Of a stretch of 64,000 nucleotides of DNA, positions 26,268 to 35,637 are shown piece after piece; position 1 is the first letter of the stretch, and each line of letters starts with the position of its first letter. Source of the stretch: a candidate division KSB1 bacterium (GTDB taxonomy: Bacteria; Zhuqueibacterota; Zhuqueibacteria; JANLFK01; Oleimicrobiaceae); assembly GCA_024655945.1 (NCBI GenBank), contig JANLFK010000001.1, forward strand, positions 124,001-188,000, read 5' to 3'. A model generated the notes under the pieces. It saw only the letters and a program-made list of their open reading frames with translations. It had not been told where the DNA came from and searched no databases. A program made the position numbers and the translations under genes.

Positions 26268-27212
26268 TCACGCGGCCATAAGCATCGCGATATGGTCGCA
26301 GACGCACGTACGCAGTGCGTCCAAGCGATAGCCACCTTCGAGAACCGAAACAACTTTCCCGTCGCAGGTTGAGCCGGCAACCTCGAGCACCACTCGCAGC
26401 ATGGTTCTGAACCCCTCCTCGCTGACGCGCATCCCGCCCAGGGGGTCCGCATGATGCGGGTCAAAACCGGCAGAGATCAGTACAAAGTCAGGTTGAAAGG
26501 TTTTCGCTGCCGGCAACAGCTTTTCTTCGAAGACTTTCTCGTAAACGCCGTCATCAGCGCCGGCTGGCAGCGGCACGTTAAGGGTGAAGCCTCTGCCCTT
26601 GTCTTCGCCGGTCTCGCTGGCTGCCCCGGTACCCGGGTAGTAAGGGTAGCGATGCACGGAGAAGTAGAAGACGGTTTCGTCGTAGTAGAACGCTTCCTGG
26701 GTCCCGTTGCCGTGATGGACATCCCAATCGACGATCAGAACGCGTTCCAGGCCGTGCACCCGCTGGAGATGGCGCGCAGTCAGCGCCACGTTGTTGAAAA
26801 TGCAGAAACCCATCGCCTTGGCGTGCGTCGCATGATGCCCTGGGGGGCGAACCGCGCAGAAGGCGTTGTCAACCTTGCCCTCGACCACAGCGTCCACCGC
26901 GCACAGCGCCGCTCCTACGGCCAGCTTGGCTGCCAGGAAGGAATCGGGACAAATCTCGGTGTCCAGAGAGTCCAGAAAGCCGTCCCCCCGCGAACAGGCC
27001 CACTTTACCCTCTCCACATAGTCCGCGGCATGCACGGTGGTCAACTCATCGAGCTCGGCAGCCCGAGGCGCCAACGGCGTCAACTTCCCCAAGAGGCCTG
27101 TTTCCTCCAAGGCACCAACGATGGCCTGGAGGCGCGCCGGTTGTTCCGGGTGGAGGCTGCTCACCCGGTGCATGAGAAAAGTAGGGTCGTAGACGAACCC
27201 GGTGCGCGCCAC
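26268..27212 (-). CDS. Histone-deacetylase-family amidohydrolase
   Basis: A 314-residue zinc hydrolase of the class II HDAC-like/acetylpolyamine amidohydrolase superfamily. The active site blocks are PPGHHATHAKAMGFC, DWDVHHGNGTQEAFY and SAGFDPHHADPLGG, which give the His-Asp charge relay and the three zinc ligands. The bacterial substrate is unknown; acetylated small amines or proteins are possible. I prefer GTG at 27212 (GGAG five bases upstream) over GTG at 27218, which would overlap the stop of the endonuclease V gene. The two genes are essentially contiguous and probably co-transcribed. Confidence 0.92.
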   Translation of the reverse strand: MARTGFVYDPTFLMHRVSSLHPEQPARLQAIVGALEETGLLGKLTPLAPRAAELDELTTVHAADYVERVKWACSRGDGFLDSLDTEICPDSFLAAKLAVGAALCAVDAVVEGKVDNAFCAVRPPGHHATHAKAMGFCIFNNVALTARHLQRVHGLERVLIVDWDVHHGNGTQEAFYYDETVFYFSVHRYPYYPGTGAASETGEDKGRGFTLNVPLPAGADDGVYEKVFEEKLLPAAKTFQPDFVLISAGFDPHHADPLGGMRVSEEGFRTMLRVVLEVAGSTCDGKVVSVLEGGYRLDALRTCVCDHIAMLMAA

Positions 27213-27214
27213 GG

Positions 27215-27961
27215 TCACTCCTCACTATCTCGACACCTGCTCGCCAGTAGATGAGCCTGGCGAAGTGGCTCTGGCAATCGATAACGGGTAGAGGTGGCCA
27301 GCACCAACTGGATGGCCCGCTCCTGGCTCATGCGATGCCCCGCAGACACGTACACTGGCTTTACTCCAGCGCGCGTGCGAACCGCAGCTCCGACTTTTTG
27401 CCCGTTGAGCATGAGCCAGCTGAAGGCTCCTCTCCCCATGCCCACCGGGGCATGCTCACCAACAAGCCGGCTCTTCGCGCACCCCACCGTGGGCAGGCCC
27501 AAACACAGTCCCATGTGGCTGGCCAACCCGAGGCCCCGTGGGTGGGCGGTCCCTTGACCATCAAACAGTGCCACATCGGGCATAGAGCGCAGCAAGGAGA
27601 AGGCCTTAAGCAAGACCGGACCTTCCCGGAATGACAGCAGACCGGGGACGTATGGAAAGGAGGTCCCTGCTTCGGCCAAAGCAAACTCGATCAGACTCAG
27701 GTCCGACATCTGGTACAGGACCACCGCTGCCCACACCCTGTCCCCGTGGCGAGCGTAGGCCACATCCCCCGCGGCGATGGTGGCAACGGGCCCCTCAAAA
27801 AGTTTCCCATCTCCCAAGAGCCCTGCCATCTTTGCTTGCACGGCGCGCGCCTCGCTCACCGAGACCCTTGGCGGACAGAGAGGATGGGACCCCTCCCCAC
27901 TGCCTTCGCCGCTATCTCTCTCACCCGGGCCGCTGACGGAGTAACTGCTGTGGGTCGCCAT
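27215..27961 (-). CDS. nfi: Endonuclease V (deoxyinosine 3'-endonuclease)
   Basis: A 248-residue DNA repair nuclease that cuts 3' to deoxyinosine. The family blocks are AAGDVAYARHGDRVWAAVV (first catalytic Asp), LLSFREGPVLLKAF, and the signature LFDGQGTAHPRGLGLASHMG near residues 137-156. The start at ATG 27961 (AGGA upstream) is preferred because the extra upstream residues lack family similarity. The N-terminal 25 residues are Ser/Gly rich and likely disordered. It precedes the HDAC-like gene with no gap. Confidence 0.92.
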   Translation of the reverse strand: MATHSSYSVSGPGERDSGEGSGEGSHPLCPPRVSVSEARAVQAKMAGLLGDGKLFEGPVATIAAGDVAYARHGDRVWAAVVLYQMSDLSLIEFALAEAGTSFPYVPGLLSFREGPVLLKAFSLLRSMPDVALFDGQGTAHPRGLGLASHMGLCLGLPTVGCAKSRLVGEHAPVGMGRGAFSWLMLNGQKVGAAVRTRAGVKPVYVSAGHRMSQERAIQLVLATSTRYRLPEPLRQAHLLASRCRDSEE

Positions 27962-28103
27962 GAAGGATTCCTGCGTCCTACTACTGTGCTGTGTGAGGTG
28001 CACGATGCAATTACCCCTGGCAGCTAGCATTACGCATGCTATGGGCGAAATCCTCGAGGGCTGTTGCCCACGACGTGCCCTGCTGTCCACGGAGATTCTA
28101 CCC

Positions 28104-28616
28104 CTATCGGCTTTTCCCCTGCTTCACCTGGCGGGCCGCCTCCTGCAGAACGCGACAGTGACTGGCAAATGCCATTTCCGGAAGAGGCTTGCTCACGGGG
28201 AAGAAGCGCGCATCTTCGGCGTCGTCGCCCGCCACCAGCTTGCCGCCGACTATTTCAGCCCCGTAGACGATGAGCACCACGCGCACACGGGGATCGTCGT
28301 CACCCGCGTAGACCCCCAGCAAAGGGCCGACGCGCACGTCCAGGCCCGTCTCCTCGCGTGCCTCTCTGACCGCTGTCTCGGTGGGCGTCTCGTCGACTTC
28401 CATGAAGCCCGCGGGCAGGCTCCACATGCCCTGGCGAGGCGGGTACTTGCGCTTCACTAGCAGGAACTGCCCATCGTCGACCACGACCACGCCAACCGCC
28501 GGCACCGGATTCTCGTAGTGGACAAATCCGCACTCGCTGCAGACCAGCCGTTCGCGCCCCTCCAGCTCCCTTCTGCGCAATGTCTCCCCACATGCCGGGC
28601 AAAACCGGTAGCGCAC
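28104..28616 (-). CDS. Nudix hydrolase with N-terminal zinc ribbon
   Basis: About 170 residues from the chosen start. A CPACG...CSECG zinc ribbon occupies residues 6-30, followed by the Nudix domain with the box G-x5-E-x7-REVREETGL-like element (GFMEVDETPTETAVREAREETG). The arrangement resembles NADH pyrophosphatase (NudC) and ADP-ribose hydrolases; the substrate is not determined. GTG at 28616 has AGGA six bases upstream and starts just before the zinc ribbon as in relatives; the frame stays open to a GTG at 28742, which would add 42 low-similarity residues. Confidence 0.85.
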   Translation of the reverse strand: MRYRFCPACGETLRRRELEGRERLVCSECGFVHYENPVPAVGVVVVDDGQFLLVKRKYPPRQGMWSLPAGFMEVDETPTETAVREAREETGLDVRVGPLLGVYAGDDDPRVRVVLIVYGAEIVGGKLVAGDDAEDARFFPVSKPLPEMAFASHCRVLQEAARQVKQGKSR

Positions 28617-28860
28617 GCTGTTCCTCACTTCCTCATCTTCGAGAGGTTCATGAAGCGAGCTTGCCAAGCTGCCTTGACACAGACTGGCAAGATGATTGGG
28701 TGCCAAGTTTTCGCTCTTCGGCAGGGACAAGACCTCCTGCACTTGCCCTCAGCGCCCCCAGCCTCAGGTCAGGAGCCCGGCAGATGAGCACCCGACAAGG
28801 GATGATTCCTTCCCAGGGCAACTGCCACTCTCTCCAAAGAGCCCCGCGGTGTCTTGGCGC

Positions 28861-29205
28861 TCAGCACGTCAGATGGAACGCAGCCACCACTCGCTTGCTG
28901 TCCGCAACGGCGTTGAACTTTTCGACCGCTTCGTCTGTGCGCGCCACCACCAGCTCGACGCCATGCTCGCGAAGGAGCTGCACAGTCTCCGGGAGCACCC
29001 TCATCAGTCCGTACTTGCCGGTGCCAACGATGAGAAGTTCCGGCTTGTCGCTGCGCACGACCTCCTCAATGTCCACGGGCTGCAGCTTGTGTCCCTCTTT
29101 GCGCCACCAGTCTGGTACAATTCCCCCTGGGCCAACTATCAGGTCGCGCTCGTAAGCAGCACCGTCTATGACGATTTGACCAAAGCGGTACCTTTCAACC
29201 TTCAT
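28861..29205 (-). CDS. Mth938-like domain protein (DUF498)
   Basis: A 114-residue protein of the Mth938/DUF498 family, a small alpha/beta fold related to the mitochondrial complex I assembly factor NDUFAF3. The family features are YRFGQIVIDGAAYERDLIV near the N terminus and ELLIVGTGKYGLMRVLPE in the middle. Its bacterial function is unknown. ATG at 29205 is preceded by GGAGGGTG and aligns with family starts. Confidence 0.85.
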   Translation of the reverse strand: MKVERYRFGQIVIDGAAYERDLIVGPGGIVPDWWRKEGHKLQPVDIEEVVRSDKPELLIVGTGKYGLMRVLPETVQLLREHGVELVVARTDEAVEKFNAVADSKRVVAAFHLTC

Positions 29206-29245
29206 CGACCGCACCCTCCCCTGTAATGCGCCAGCCGACGCTTTA

Positions 29246-30217
29246 CTAAGCCTTTGGCAATCGCCGCACTTCTGCCTTGGCCGTTCGATAAGCAGCCAAC
29301 TGGCTGGAATAGAACAAAAGGCGAACAAACACTTTGACCATGATCAACAACTGGAGCAAAAGGAAGGCGGCAAATATCCCCCCTCCTTTGCTCTGGGGAA
29401 TCAGCGAGGTGAGCCCGAACAACAGCAGCACTGCGGCTCCCCCCGCGACACCGACCAACCAGTACAACCCCAGGCACTTTCCCAAATTGGCCACGACGAA
29501 CTTGGTAGCAATCCAGAGAGCCTCTGCTGCCGACTGACGGTTCTCGTGGACCACAACTGCCTTGGCATAGTCAAACACGAGGTTTACGAACGCGAGCAGG
29601 AAAAGGATGACAAGGGTTCCCAAACCGCCGACGAAGAAAGCCGCCCGCTCCGTGGCGAGCCCTTCCGAAAGGCGCGTTACGATATTTCGTACCAATCCTC
29701 CCGCGCCCTTGTACACAAGGAAGTAGCAAAAAACGCCCATGAGCACCAGGCTCAGGAAACGGGCAAAGAACTGGCCAGCCGCCCCGAACATGCGCGTCAT
29801 GGTCTGCTTCTGTCGTTCCGCCGCGTATGCGGCGAATGCCCCGCCAGCCAAGAAGGCATTGATCACCAAGTACACCAAGCCCACGAGCAAAACCATGAGC
29901 CCAAACCTGCCGAAGCGGCCCTGTACGAGAAACTCAGCGTTTTCCAAAAACGGGCCAAGCCCGCTGACTTCCGGCCGGAACGTCTTGGCAAGTCCCTCCG
30001 CATGCGCCGAAAACTCCGTCCACCAATCGTAGTCAAAGCCCAGAGCCATCGTCTCGCGCACAGCGCTATGGGCGAACGAGGCGTGCAGAATCCTGTACAT
30101 CGGCAGGGCCAAAATCATGGCCAAGGCAAGATTGGTCAGGTAGACGGCTACCGCTACCTTCGGGTTGCCCAACACCGCCTGTATCCCTGACTTTAGCGAC
30201 TGGAACACTTTCATCAT
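29246..30217 (-). CDS. Polytopic membrane protein, function unknown
   Basis: A 323-residue protein with about six hydrophobic helices: one near residues 22-45, three between about 100 and 170, and two in the C-terminal third (VVANLGKCLGLYWLVG; AAFLLLQLLIMVKVFV). The general look (paired helices, central FDYAKAVVVHE) resembles DUF4013/YesL-like membrane proteins of unknown function. I cannot name a family with confidence. ATG at 30217 follows GGGAGC. It lies 69 bases after the end of the M1 peptidase gene. Confidence 0.7.
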   Translation of the reverse strand: MMKVFQSLKSGIQAVLGNPKVAVAVYLTNLALAMILALPMYRILHASFAHSAVRETMALGFDYDWWTEFSAHAEGLAKTFRPEVSGLGPFLENAEFLVQGRFGRFGLMVLLVGLVYLVINAFLAGGAFAAYAAERQKQTMTRMFGAAGQFFARFLSLVLMGVFCYFLVYKGAGGLVRNIVTRLSEGLATERAAFFVGGLGTLVILFLLAFVNLVFDYAKAVVVHENRQSAAEALWIATKFVVANLGKCLGLYWLVGVAGGAAVLLLFGLTSLIPQSKGGGIFAAFLLLQLLIMVKVFVRLLFYSSQLAAYRTAKAEVRRLPKA

Positions 30218-30286
30218 GAGCTCCCTGGCGAACCTCTATTCCGCAGCCGGCTCTGTCTGCTGATGCCCAACAACAAAGCGACCCAC

Positions 30287-32281
30287 TCAGACGAAAAAGG
30301 CAAAGACTTCCAGCAGGTGCTGCAGCCAGCCAAGCCACCGCACCGTCCACTTTAGCGCCGCGCCTGACTCGGGCTGGCGAAAGCGACTGTTGTTGGTAAA
30401 ATCGATGTCGAGGAGCACTTTCCGCGAAGGGTCAACCTCGGCAGACATTACCTGCGCCGGTCGCACATAGCGGAATCTGCGCCAGAGGTCGTTCCCATCC
30501 CACTTCTCCGTCACGCTCTCGCCGTCTTCAAAGCGCACCTGCAGCTCCACAGGAAACCGCACCTCTCCCCGCCTCTGCACCAGCACTTCGGACTCATAGA
30601 GCAGCGAAGCGGGTTTCGCTTTCTCCCCCGGCTTCTTGTAGCGCATCTGTTCCCCCGTACCAAAGTAACCTTCTGGTGCAGGAACGGCCCTTGCGGACAC
30701 GGAGGTCACTGCATAGTCCAGAATCCCAGAGCCCGTGAAGAGTTGGCCGAAGAACCAGTCCATGTTCTCCGGGACCAGTTCATTGACGACCCGCACGAAA
30801 TCCTCTGGCCGAGGGTGTTTGAAGCGGTAACGCTCGGCATAGGTTCGCAGGATGGAGGTGAAGAGCTCATCGCCCAGGTACCCTTCGAGCGTAGCAAGCA
30901 TGAGCGCCGGCTTGCGGTAGGCGTTGACGCTGTAGCTCTGTCCGTCCACAAATTCCCAGCCGCGTCTATCCATACGGTCGGGCTTGGCGGTGAGCATAGG
31001 CCCGCGCCACCGGGTGCGCATCGGCCTTTTCACCTCAGGGAAGACCACCGGCACTCCCAAGTAGCGCCGCATGTAGAGGTCGTCGCCGTAGGCAGCGTCT
31101 GCGCAACGCCCATCGGCATAGGAGTTGATGCCCTCATCGAGCCAGGGATGCTCGAACTCGTTGCTGCCCACCAGGCCGTACCACCATTGGTGCCCGCACT
31201 CGTGGATGGTCAACCACTCTGGGGTGAGCACCCCAGCGGGGAGCCACCACTCACTCCCGCCGCAGAAGAGCGTGGGATACTCCATGCCGTCCGCGCGGCT
31301 GTTCCACGCCGGGTCGACGATGGTAACGTAACCGTAGGGATAAGCACCGTACCAAAGGCCATAGTACTTCAGCGTGTTGGCGGTGGCGCCGAAATAGGCC
31401 TCCTCATCCCCCTTGTGTTCAGGCTGAAGAAGGAGGCGCATGGTGACCGGCGCTAACTCGGGGTGCTCGAAGCGGCGTGTGCGTACCAGAAAACGCGGGC
31501 TTGCTGTCCAAGCAAAGTCGTGCACGCACTCCTGCACGAAGCGGTAGGTCACCGTCCCGTCCGCGTGTGCAGTCGAGTCGCGGAGTGTCCCTGTGGCCCC
31601 CACAATGAAGCGCGCAGGCACGGTTATCCGCACGTCATAGTCGCCATAGTCTGCAAAAAACTCCGTGTTCGTATGAAAAGGGTGACAGTTCCAAACCCCG
31701 TCCCAGAGCACGCCGACCTTGGGGAACCACTGGCCGAAGAAGAAAAAGTCACCCCGGTAGCCAGTGCGGGGCTGTTTGGTGGGAATCTTGGCGCGAAAGC
31801 CGAGCGCGATGCTGATTGTCTGCCTGGGCAGCACCGGTCTGGGCAGCACCACGCGCAGTACCGTTTCATCTTCGCTCTCGCCGGCCCCCGGGGCGGCAAA
31901 GGCCACGTGCGTGCTCAGGTCCTCGCTGCGGCCGTCATCCTCAAGTCGCATTTCGGTCACGTCAATCCAGCCCCACTCTTTGGGAGAGCGGCCCTCCAGT
32001 TCGCGTTGACTCCAGTTGAGACCTTGCCTCGACTCTGTTGCGAACACAGAACGGTTGTTCTTGAAGGCGTTCCAGTAGAGGTGGAAGTAGAGAGTGTCCA
32101 CTGGTCTCGAGGAGGCATTTGTCCAGGTCAGTACCTCCTTCCCCGCCAGGGTGCGCGCTACCGCATCCAGGGACACCTCAATCTGGTAGTTGGCCATCTT
32201 CTGGCAATCCAGCCCTTGGCTTAGGCAAAGAGAGGAGGAGAAAAGCAGAGCGAAGATGGTACCGAGGAGCTGTCTTTTCAT
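30287..32281 (-). CDS. Secreted M1-family zinc metallopeptidase
   Basis: A 664-residue protein with a clear signal peptide (MKRQLLGTIFALLFSSSLC) and a gluzincin catalytic domain. The zinc motif HECGH starts at residue 360 and is followed by WLDEGINSYADG, supplying the third ligand Glu. The N-terminal beta domain (about 30-250) and the substrate block DGMEYPTLF (in place of GAMEN) fit the M1 family of FCB bacteria. A hydrophobic segment near the C terminus may be a membrane anchor. ATG 32281 was chosen because GGAGAAGG lies just upstream; the TTG at 32296 would precede that site. Confidence 0.9.
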   Translation of the reverse strand: MKRQLLGTIFALLFSSSLCLSQGLDCQKMANYQIEVSLDAVARTLAGKEVLTWTNASSRPVDTLYFHLYWNAFKNNRSVFATESRQGLNWSQRELEGRSPKEWGWIDVTEMRLEDDGRSEDLSTHVAFAAPGAGESEDETVLRVVLPRPVLPRQTISIALGFRAKIPTKQPRTGYRGDFFFFGQWFPKVGVLWDGVWNCHPFHTNTEFFADYGDYDVRITVPARFIVGATGTLRDSTAHADGTVTYRFVQECVHDFAWTASPRFLVRTRRFEHPELAPVTMRLLLQPEHKGDEEAYFGATANTLKYYGLWYGAYPYGYVTIVDPAWNSRADGMEYPTLFCGGSEWWLPAGVLTPEWLTIHECGHQWWYGLVGSNEFEHPWLDEGINSYADGRCADAAYGDDLYMRRYLGVPVVFPEVKRPMRTRWRGPMLTAKPDRMDRRGWEFVDGQSYSVNAYRKPALMLATLEGYLGDELFTSILRTYAERYRFKHPRPEDFVRVVNELVPENMDWFFGQLFTGSGILDYAVTSVSARAVPAPEGYFGTGEQMRYKKPGEKAKPASLLYESEVLVQRRGEVRFPVELQVRFEDGESVTEKWDGNDLWRRFRYVRPAQVMSAEVDPSRKVLLDIDFTNNSRFRQPESGAALKWTVRWLGWLQHLLEVFAFFV

Positions 32282-32335
32282 GGCAACCTTCTCCAAAGTC
32301 GCACCGGCTGCTGGGGGGAGCTTCCTCTTTGAGCG

Positions 32336-33232
32336 CTACGTGCTCGACTGCGCTGACCACGCATCCAGCACTTGCCGGAACAGCTTGATGTGCTCGACGG
32401 TGGTGCCGCAACAGCCGCCCACCAACATGGCACCCGCGCGCAGCAGGTCCGGCACACGCGATGCCATGTACTCCGGCGTTTCGGTGTAAATTACCTTGCC
32501 AGCGCGCATCTGCGGAAGCCCCGCATTCGGCTCGGCAAGGAGTGGCAGATGCGTGTGCGCGCGCATTTCCTGGATTATGGCGACCATATCGTCGATGCCG
32601 GTGCCGCAGTTGCTGCCGGTGGCATCGGCACCAGCATCTTCCAGTCGGCGCACGGCCGTAGGGATATCGGTCCCCATCACCGTGCAATAGCCCTTCTTGC
32701 CTGGCTCGAAAGACATGGTGGCTACCACAGGCAGGGTGCACACGCTTTTGGCCGCCTTCACGGCCAGGCATGCCTCGCCCACATCCGTCATCGTCTCCAC
32801 GGCAATCAGGTCAGCGCCCCCATCCACCAGGCCACGCACCTGCTCCTGATAGGCTTCGAGAACGTCGCTTTCGGAGACTTCGCCGAGGGCAAGCATGAGC
32901 CCGGTGGAGCCCACCGACCCGGCCACGAACGCGCGTGTGCCTGCCGCCTTGCGCGCCAGCTCCGCAGCGCGCCGGTTCACCTCGTAGGCACGCCCAGCCA
33001 GCGGGGTCTCGCGCAGGCGAAAGCGGTTGGCGCCCAGAGTGTTGGTGATGACGACGTCTGCTCCCACTTCAACGTAGCCGCGATGGGTCTGCACGACCGC
33101 CTCGGGGTTTTCCAAGTTCCAGACCTCGGGCAGTGTGCCCACAGGCAGGCCCAAGGCCTGCAAGGTGGTACCTGTCGCGCCGTCAAAGAGCAAGATTTTG
33201 GTGCCGAGCTCAGCTCGAAAAGAGCGATCCAT
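32336..33232 (-). CDS. Homocysteine S-methyltransferase-family protein (MetH N-domain-like)
   Basis: A 298-residue zinc-dependent methyltransferase corresponding to the homocysteine-binding domain of MetH. The motifs LFDGATGTTLQALG (N terminus), ATGSNCGTG (first zinc Cys, near residue 208) and GGCCGTT (last two Cys, near residue 275) are complete. A stand-alone protein like this usually works with a corrinoid or betaine-type methyl donor protein; none is seen in the window. ATG at 33232 follows GGGAGGAAG. Confidence 0.88.
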   Translation of the reverse strand: MDRSFRAELGTKILLFDGATGTTLQALGLPVGTLPEVWNLENPEAVVQTHRGYVEVGADVVITNTLGANRFRLRETPLAGRAYEVNRRAAELARKAAGTRAFVAGSVGSTGLMLALGEVSESDVLEAYQEQVRGLVDGGADLIAVETMTDVGEACLAVKAAKSVCTLPVVATMSFEPGKKGYCTVMGTDIPTAVRRLEDAGADATGSNCGTGIDDMVAIIQEMRAHTHLPLLAEPNAGLPQMRAGKVIYTETPEYMASRVPDLLRAGAMLVGGCCGTTVEHIKLFRQVLDAWSAQSST

Positions 33233-33247
33233 AGTCTTCCTCCCGGC

Positions 33248-34048
33248 CTAACGCCGCACTATCCGGAAAGGCAGCCCGTGGCGGGCCTGGAGCTCCTCAC
33301 CCTTTCTGCGTGCGGCCTCCTCACTTTGGAACGATCCCACCCAGACGAGGTAAAACAGGTCGCGCCCGCGTTCCTTGGGCACGACCTCACACTGGTAACC
33401 CTCTCTGCCAAGAGCGCGCGCCAGCTTCTCAGCATTGGCCTTTTCCCTGAACGCGCCGACCTGCACGCTATACTGCTCCGGAGATGCTTGCCCCCGAGCC
33501 GTGGGCGTGGGCGCGGGTTGCTGGCTGGCAGCCTTGCTGGCTACTTCGAGAGCCGCTAAGCGAGCATAAGGCGAGTCGGGATATTTCTTCAAGAACCACT
33601 CCAGGGCATAGGCGGCAGAGTCGCGCTCATCACGAGCCAAAAGGCACTGGGCGCGCACATAATGAGCATCGTCGCACAGGGGGGAATCCGGGTACTGGCA
33701 GGCTAGCTGGAGGCAGTGTTGCGCGGCGCTGTGGTAGAGGCCAAGGGCAAAGTCGTACTCGGCCAGACGAAACAGCGCCTCATCGGCAAAGGCAGTCGTC
33801 GGGAACTCCTCGGCTACTCGCTTGTAGTAACGCGCCGCCCGCGCCCCCTCGGTCTCGGTCGCCCCCTGAAGGAAAAGGACCGTCGGGTCATTGGGAAACT
33901 GTCGCACAAGGTCCGGCAGCCGCTGTTTGATCTCGGCAAGTCGATTCTGCTCGAGGAGCAGCGTGACAGTCTCCGGCACTTGCGCGAGGAGCAATGGCGT
34001 CACGGACGCCACAAGCGCCAAACTGAGTGGAAGCCAGTAATGACGCAT
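33248..34048 (-). CDS. Secreted TPR protein with C-terminal SPOR domain
   Basis: About 266 residues. A signal peptide (RHYWLPLSLALVASVTPLLLA) is followed by tetratricopeptide-like repeats in the YbgF/CpoB style (residues about 25-180), a Pro/Ala-rich linker and a SPOR domain (YSVQVGAFREKANAEKLARAL...FYLVWVGSF) that binds denuded peptidoglycan glycans. This suggests a role in cell division or envelope maintenance. ATG at 34048 places the signal peptide at the N terminus; an ATG six codons upstream, at 34066, overlaps the lapB stop and is an alternative. Confidence 0.85.
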   Translation of the reverse strand: MRHYWLPLSLALVASVTPLLLAQVPETVTLLLEQNRLAEIKQRLPDLVRQFPNDPTVLFLQGATETEGARAARYYKRVAEEFPTTAFADEALFRLAEYDFALGLYHSAAQHCLQLACQYPDSPLCDDAHYVRAQCLLARDERDSAAYALEWFLKKYPDSPYARLAALEVASKAASQQPAPTPTARGQASPEQYSVQVGAFREKANAEKLARALGREGYQCEVVPKERGRDLFYLVWVGSFQSEEAARRKGEELQARHGLPFRIVRR

Positions 34049-34065
34049 CCTCAACTCTCTGCCCA

Positions 34066-35238
34066 TCAGCCTTGCTGCGCGCCGCCAGCTGCTGTGGCCA
34101 CCGGCATTGGGCGGAGGCACTGCACGCAGCGCGGGCTGGGCACCTCTGACGTCCAACCACAATGCTGACATACGTAGCGGGCTCGCTGCCGGTCGGTATG
34201 CTCCAGGACCTCCAGCGCCTGACTGGCCGCCTCGTTGTGGCGCCCCACTGCGTGGAGGAAGCGGGCTAAATAGATCTTCGCGGCGAGGTTATCGGGATCT
34301 TTGCCGAGTGCCTGCCTGCACAGCTCGATTGCCCGCTGGTGCTGTCCCATCTTCGCCTGCAGCGAGGCAAGTCCCAAGTAGGCCTCTGCCGAGTCGGGAG
34401 CCCGCTGGATGATCGACGTGTACACGTTCTCGATATCGCCGAAATCGCCCGCTTCGTACAGCACGTCCTCAATGAGCTCAAAAGCCGCGGCGGCATGCTC
34501 AGGAGCTGCCTCCACCAAGCGCCTCAGCACATTGAGCGCATCGCGGTAGCGCCTCTCTGACCTGTAGGAGGAAGAGAGCTCAAGATAGGCCGCCACGCAC
34601 TTTTCGTCCAGTTTGATAGCCTCGCGAAACCTGAGGCGGCCCTCTCTACCTTTGCCTTCTTCCACCAGCTGCTTGCCCCTTTGTACCTTGTAAAAGGCCA
34701 ACGTTTGATTGTCAGCAGTGCCTTTGACCTTGCAGAAGCGCTCAAGTGCATCGTAGGCGCCGTCCCAGTCGCGCATTTGCTCACAGAAGCGGGTTTTCCA
34801 ACGAAGAGCCCAGGCATCGTCCCTGTCGCGCGCCAACAGCGCGTCCACGTACTCAAGCCCTCGCTCCTGTTTGCCGGCGGCGAAATAGTCGCGCACCAGG
34901 CTCCTGTGCAGCGCCTGTGACTGCTCCGGGGTCAAGCCCTCTCTTGCCTGCTGTTCCTGATGAACGTGGATGGCCTGCTCTACGCGGCCGGTCAGGCGGA
35001 AGACATCGCCGATTTTGATATAGGCGCTAACAAAGTCGCTGTTGCGCTCCACGATGGCCCGCAGGAGCTCTTGGGCCTGCTCGAGCTCGCCGCTCATGAG
35101 GAGCTCCAGAGCACGGGCATAGTCGCGCCACACTTGGTCGTCACGTTTCCGCTGGCGCCTGCTGGAGGGAAAGAACACGGCCACGCCGATCAAGAAAAGC
35201 GCGGTCATAACGATGGCCAGGATGACGATCTTGTCCAT
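34066..35238 (-). CDS. lapB: LapB-like TPR protein with C-terminal rubredoxin-type zinc site
   Basis: A 390-residue membrane-anchored TPR protein. An N-terminal helix (ILAIVMTALFLIGVAVFF) is followed by about nine tetratricopeptide repeats and the C-terminal metal site CQHCGWTSEVPSPRCVQC, the defining pattern of LapB/YciM. In Gammaproteobacteria LapB regulates LpxC turnover and lipopolysaccharide assembly. Its pairing with lapA immediately upstream repeats the lapAB arrangement and suggests an outer membrane with lipopolysaccharide-like lipid. Confidence 0.88.
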   Translation of the reverse strand: MDKIVILAIVMTALFLIGVAVFFPSSRRQRKRDDQVWRDYARALELLMSGELEQAQELLRAIVERNSDFVSAYIKIGDVFRLTGRVEQAIHVHQEQQAREGLTPEQSQALHRSLVRDYFAAGKQERGLEYVDALLARDRDDAWALRWKTRFCEQMRDWDGAYDALERFCKVKGTADNQTLAFYKVQRGKQLVEEGKGREGRLRFREAIKLDEKCVAAYLELSSSYRSERRYRDALNVLRRLVEAAPEHAAAAFELIEDVLYEAGDFGDIENVYTSIIQRAPDSAEAYLGLASLQAKMGQHQRAIELCRQALGKDPDNLAAKIYLARFLHAVGRHNEAASQALEVLEHTDRQRARYVCQHCGWTSEVPSPRCVQCLRPMPVATAAGGAQQG

Positions 35239-35262
35239 GGCAGCTTCTCCGCTCGAAGGACC

Positions 35263-35613
35263 TTACGTCCGTTCCAACTCCTCTTCTATAGCGCCAGGGG
35301 TGAGTTTGGCAGGCGCCAACATTCCTTCTTGCACTGAAATGTTGCGAAGTCGTCCGAGTTCGGCTTTCAACTTCTCGTTTTCCTTGGTCAGCCGACGAAT
35401 GTCCGCGCGCAGCGCGAAGACGCGAATGAGCGAGATGAGCAGCCAGGTGAGAAGTCCTGCCGCGTAGCTCAGGTACATCACCACCCAGAGCGGAAGCTCG
35501 ACACTCTGCCACTTGTAGAAACGCACCACCACCTGCAGGGCTGAGTTCTGGGTGGCCAGCACCACCAGTACCAGCACGACCACAATCGCGCCAATCCAAC
35601 GCACCAACCACAT
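35263..35613 (-). CDS. lapA: LapA-like inner-membrane protein (DUF1049)
   Basis: A 116-residue protein with two membrane helices (about residues 6-22 and 42-65, with the NSALQVVVRFYKW motif between them) and a C-terminal charged coiled-coil-like helix (RRLTKENEKLKAEL). This matches the LapA/DUF1049 family. It lies 24 bases upstream of lapB and the two are surely co-transcribed. Confidence 0.88.
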   Translation of the reverse strand: MWLVRWIGAIVVVLVLVVLATQNSALQVVVRFYKWQSVELPLWVVMYLSYAAGLLTWLLISLIRVFALRADIRRLTKENEKLKAELGRLRNISVQEGMLAPAKLTPGAIEEELERT

Positions 35614-35637
35614 ACATGAACCTCCTTGCCGATAGGC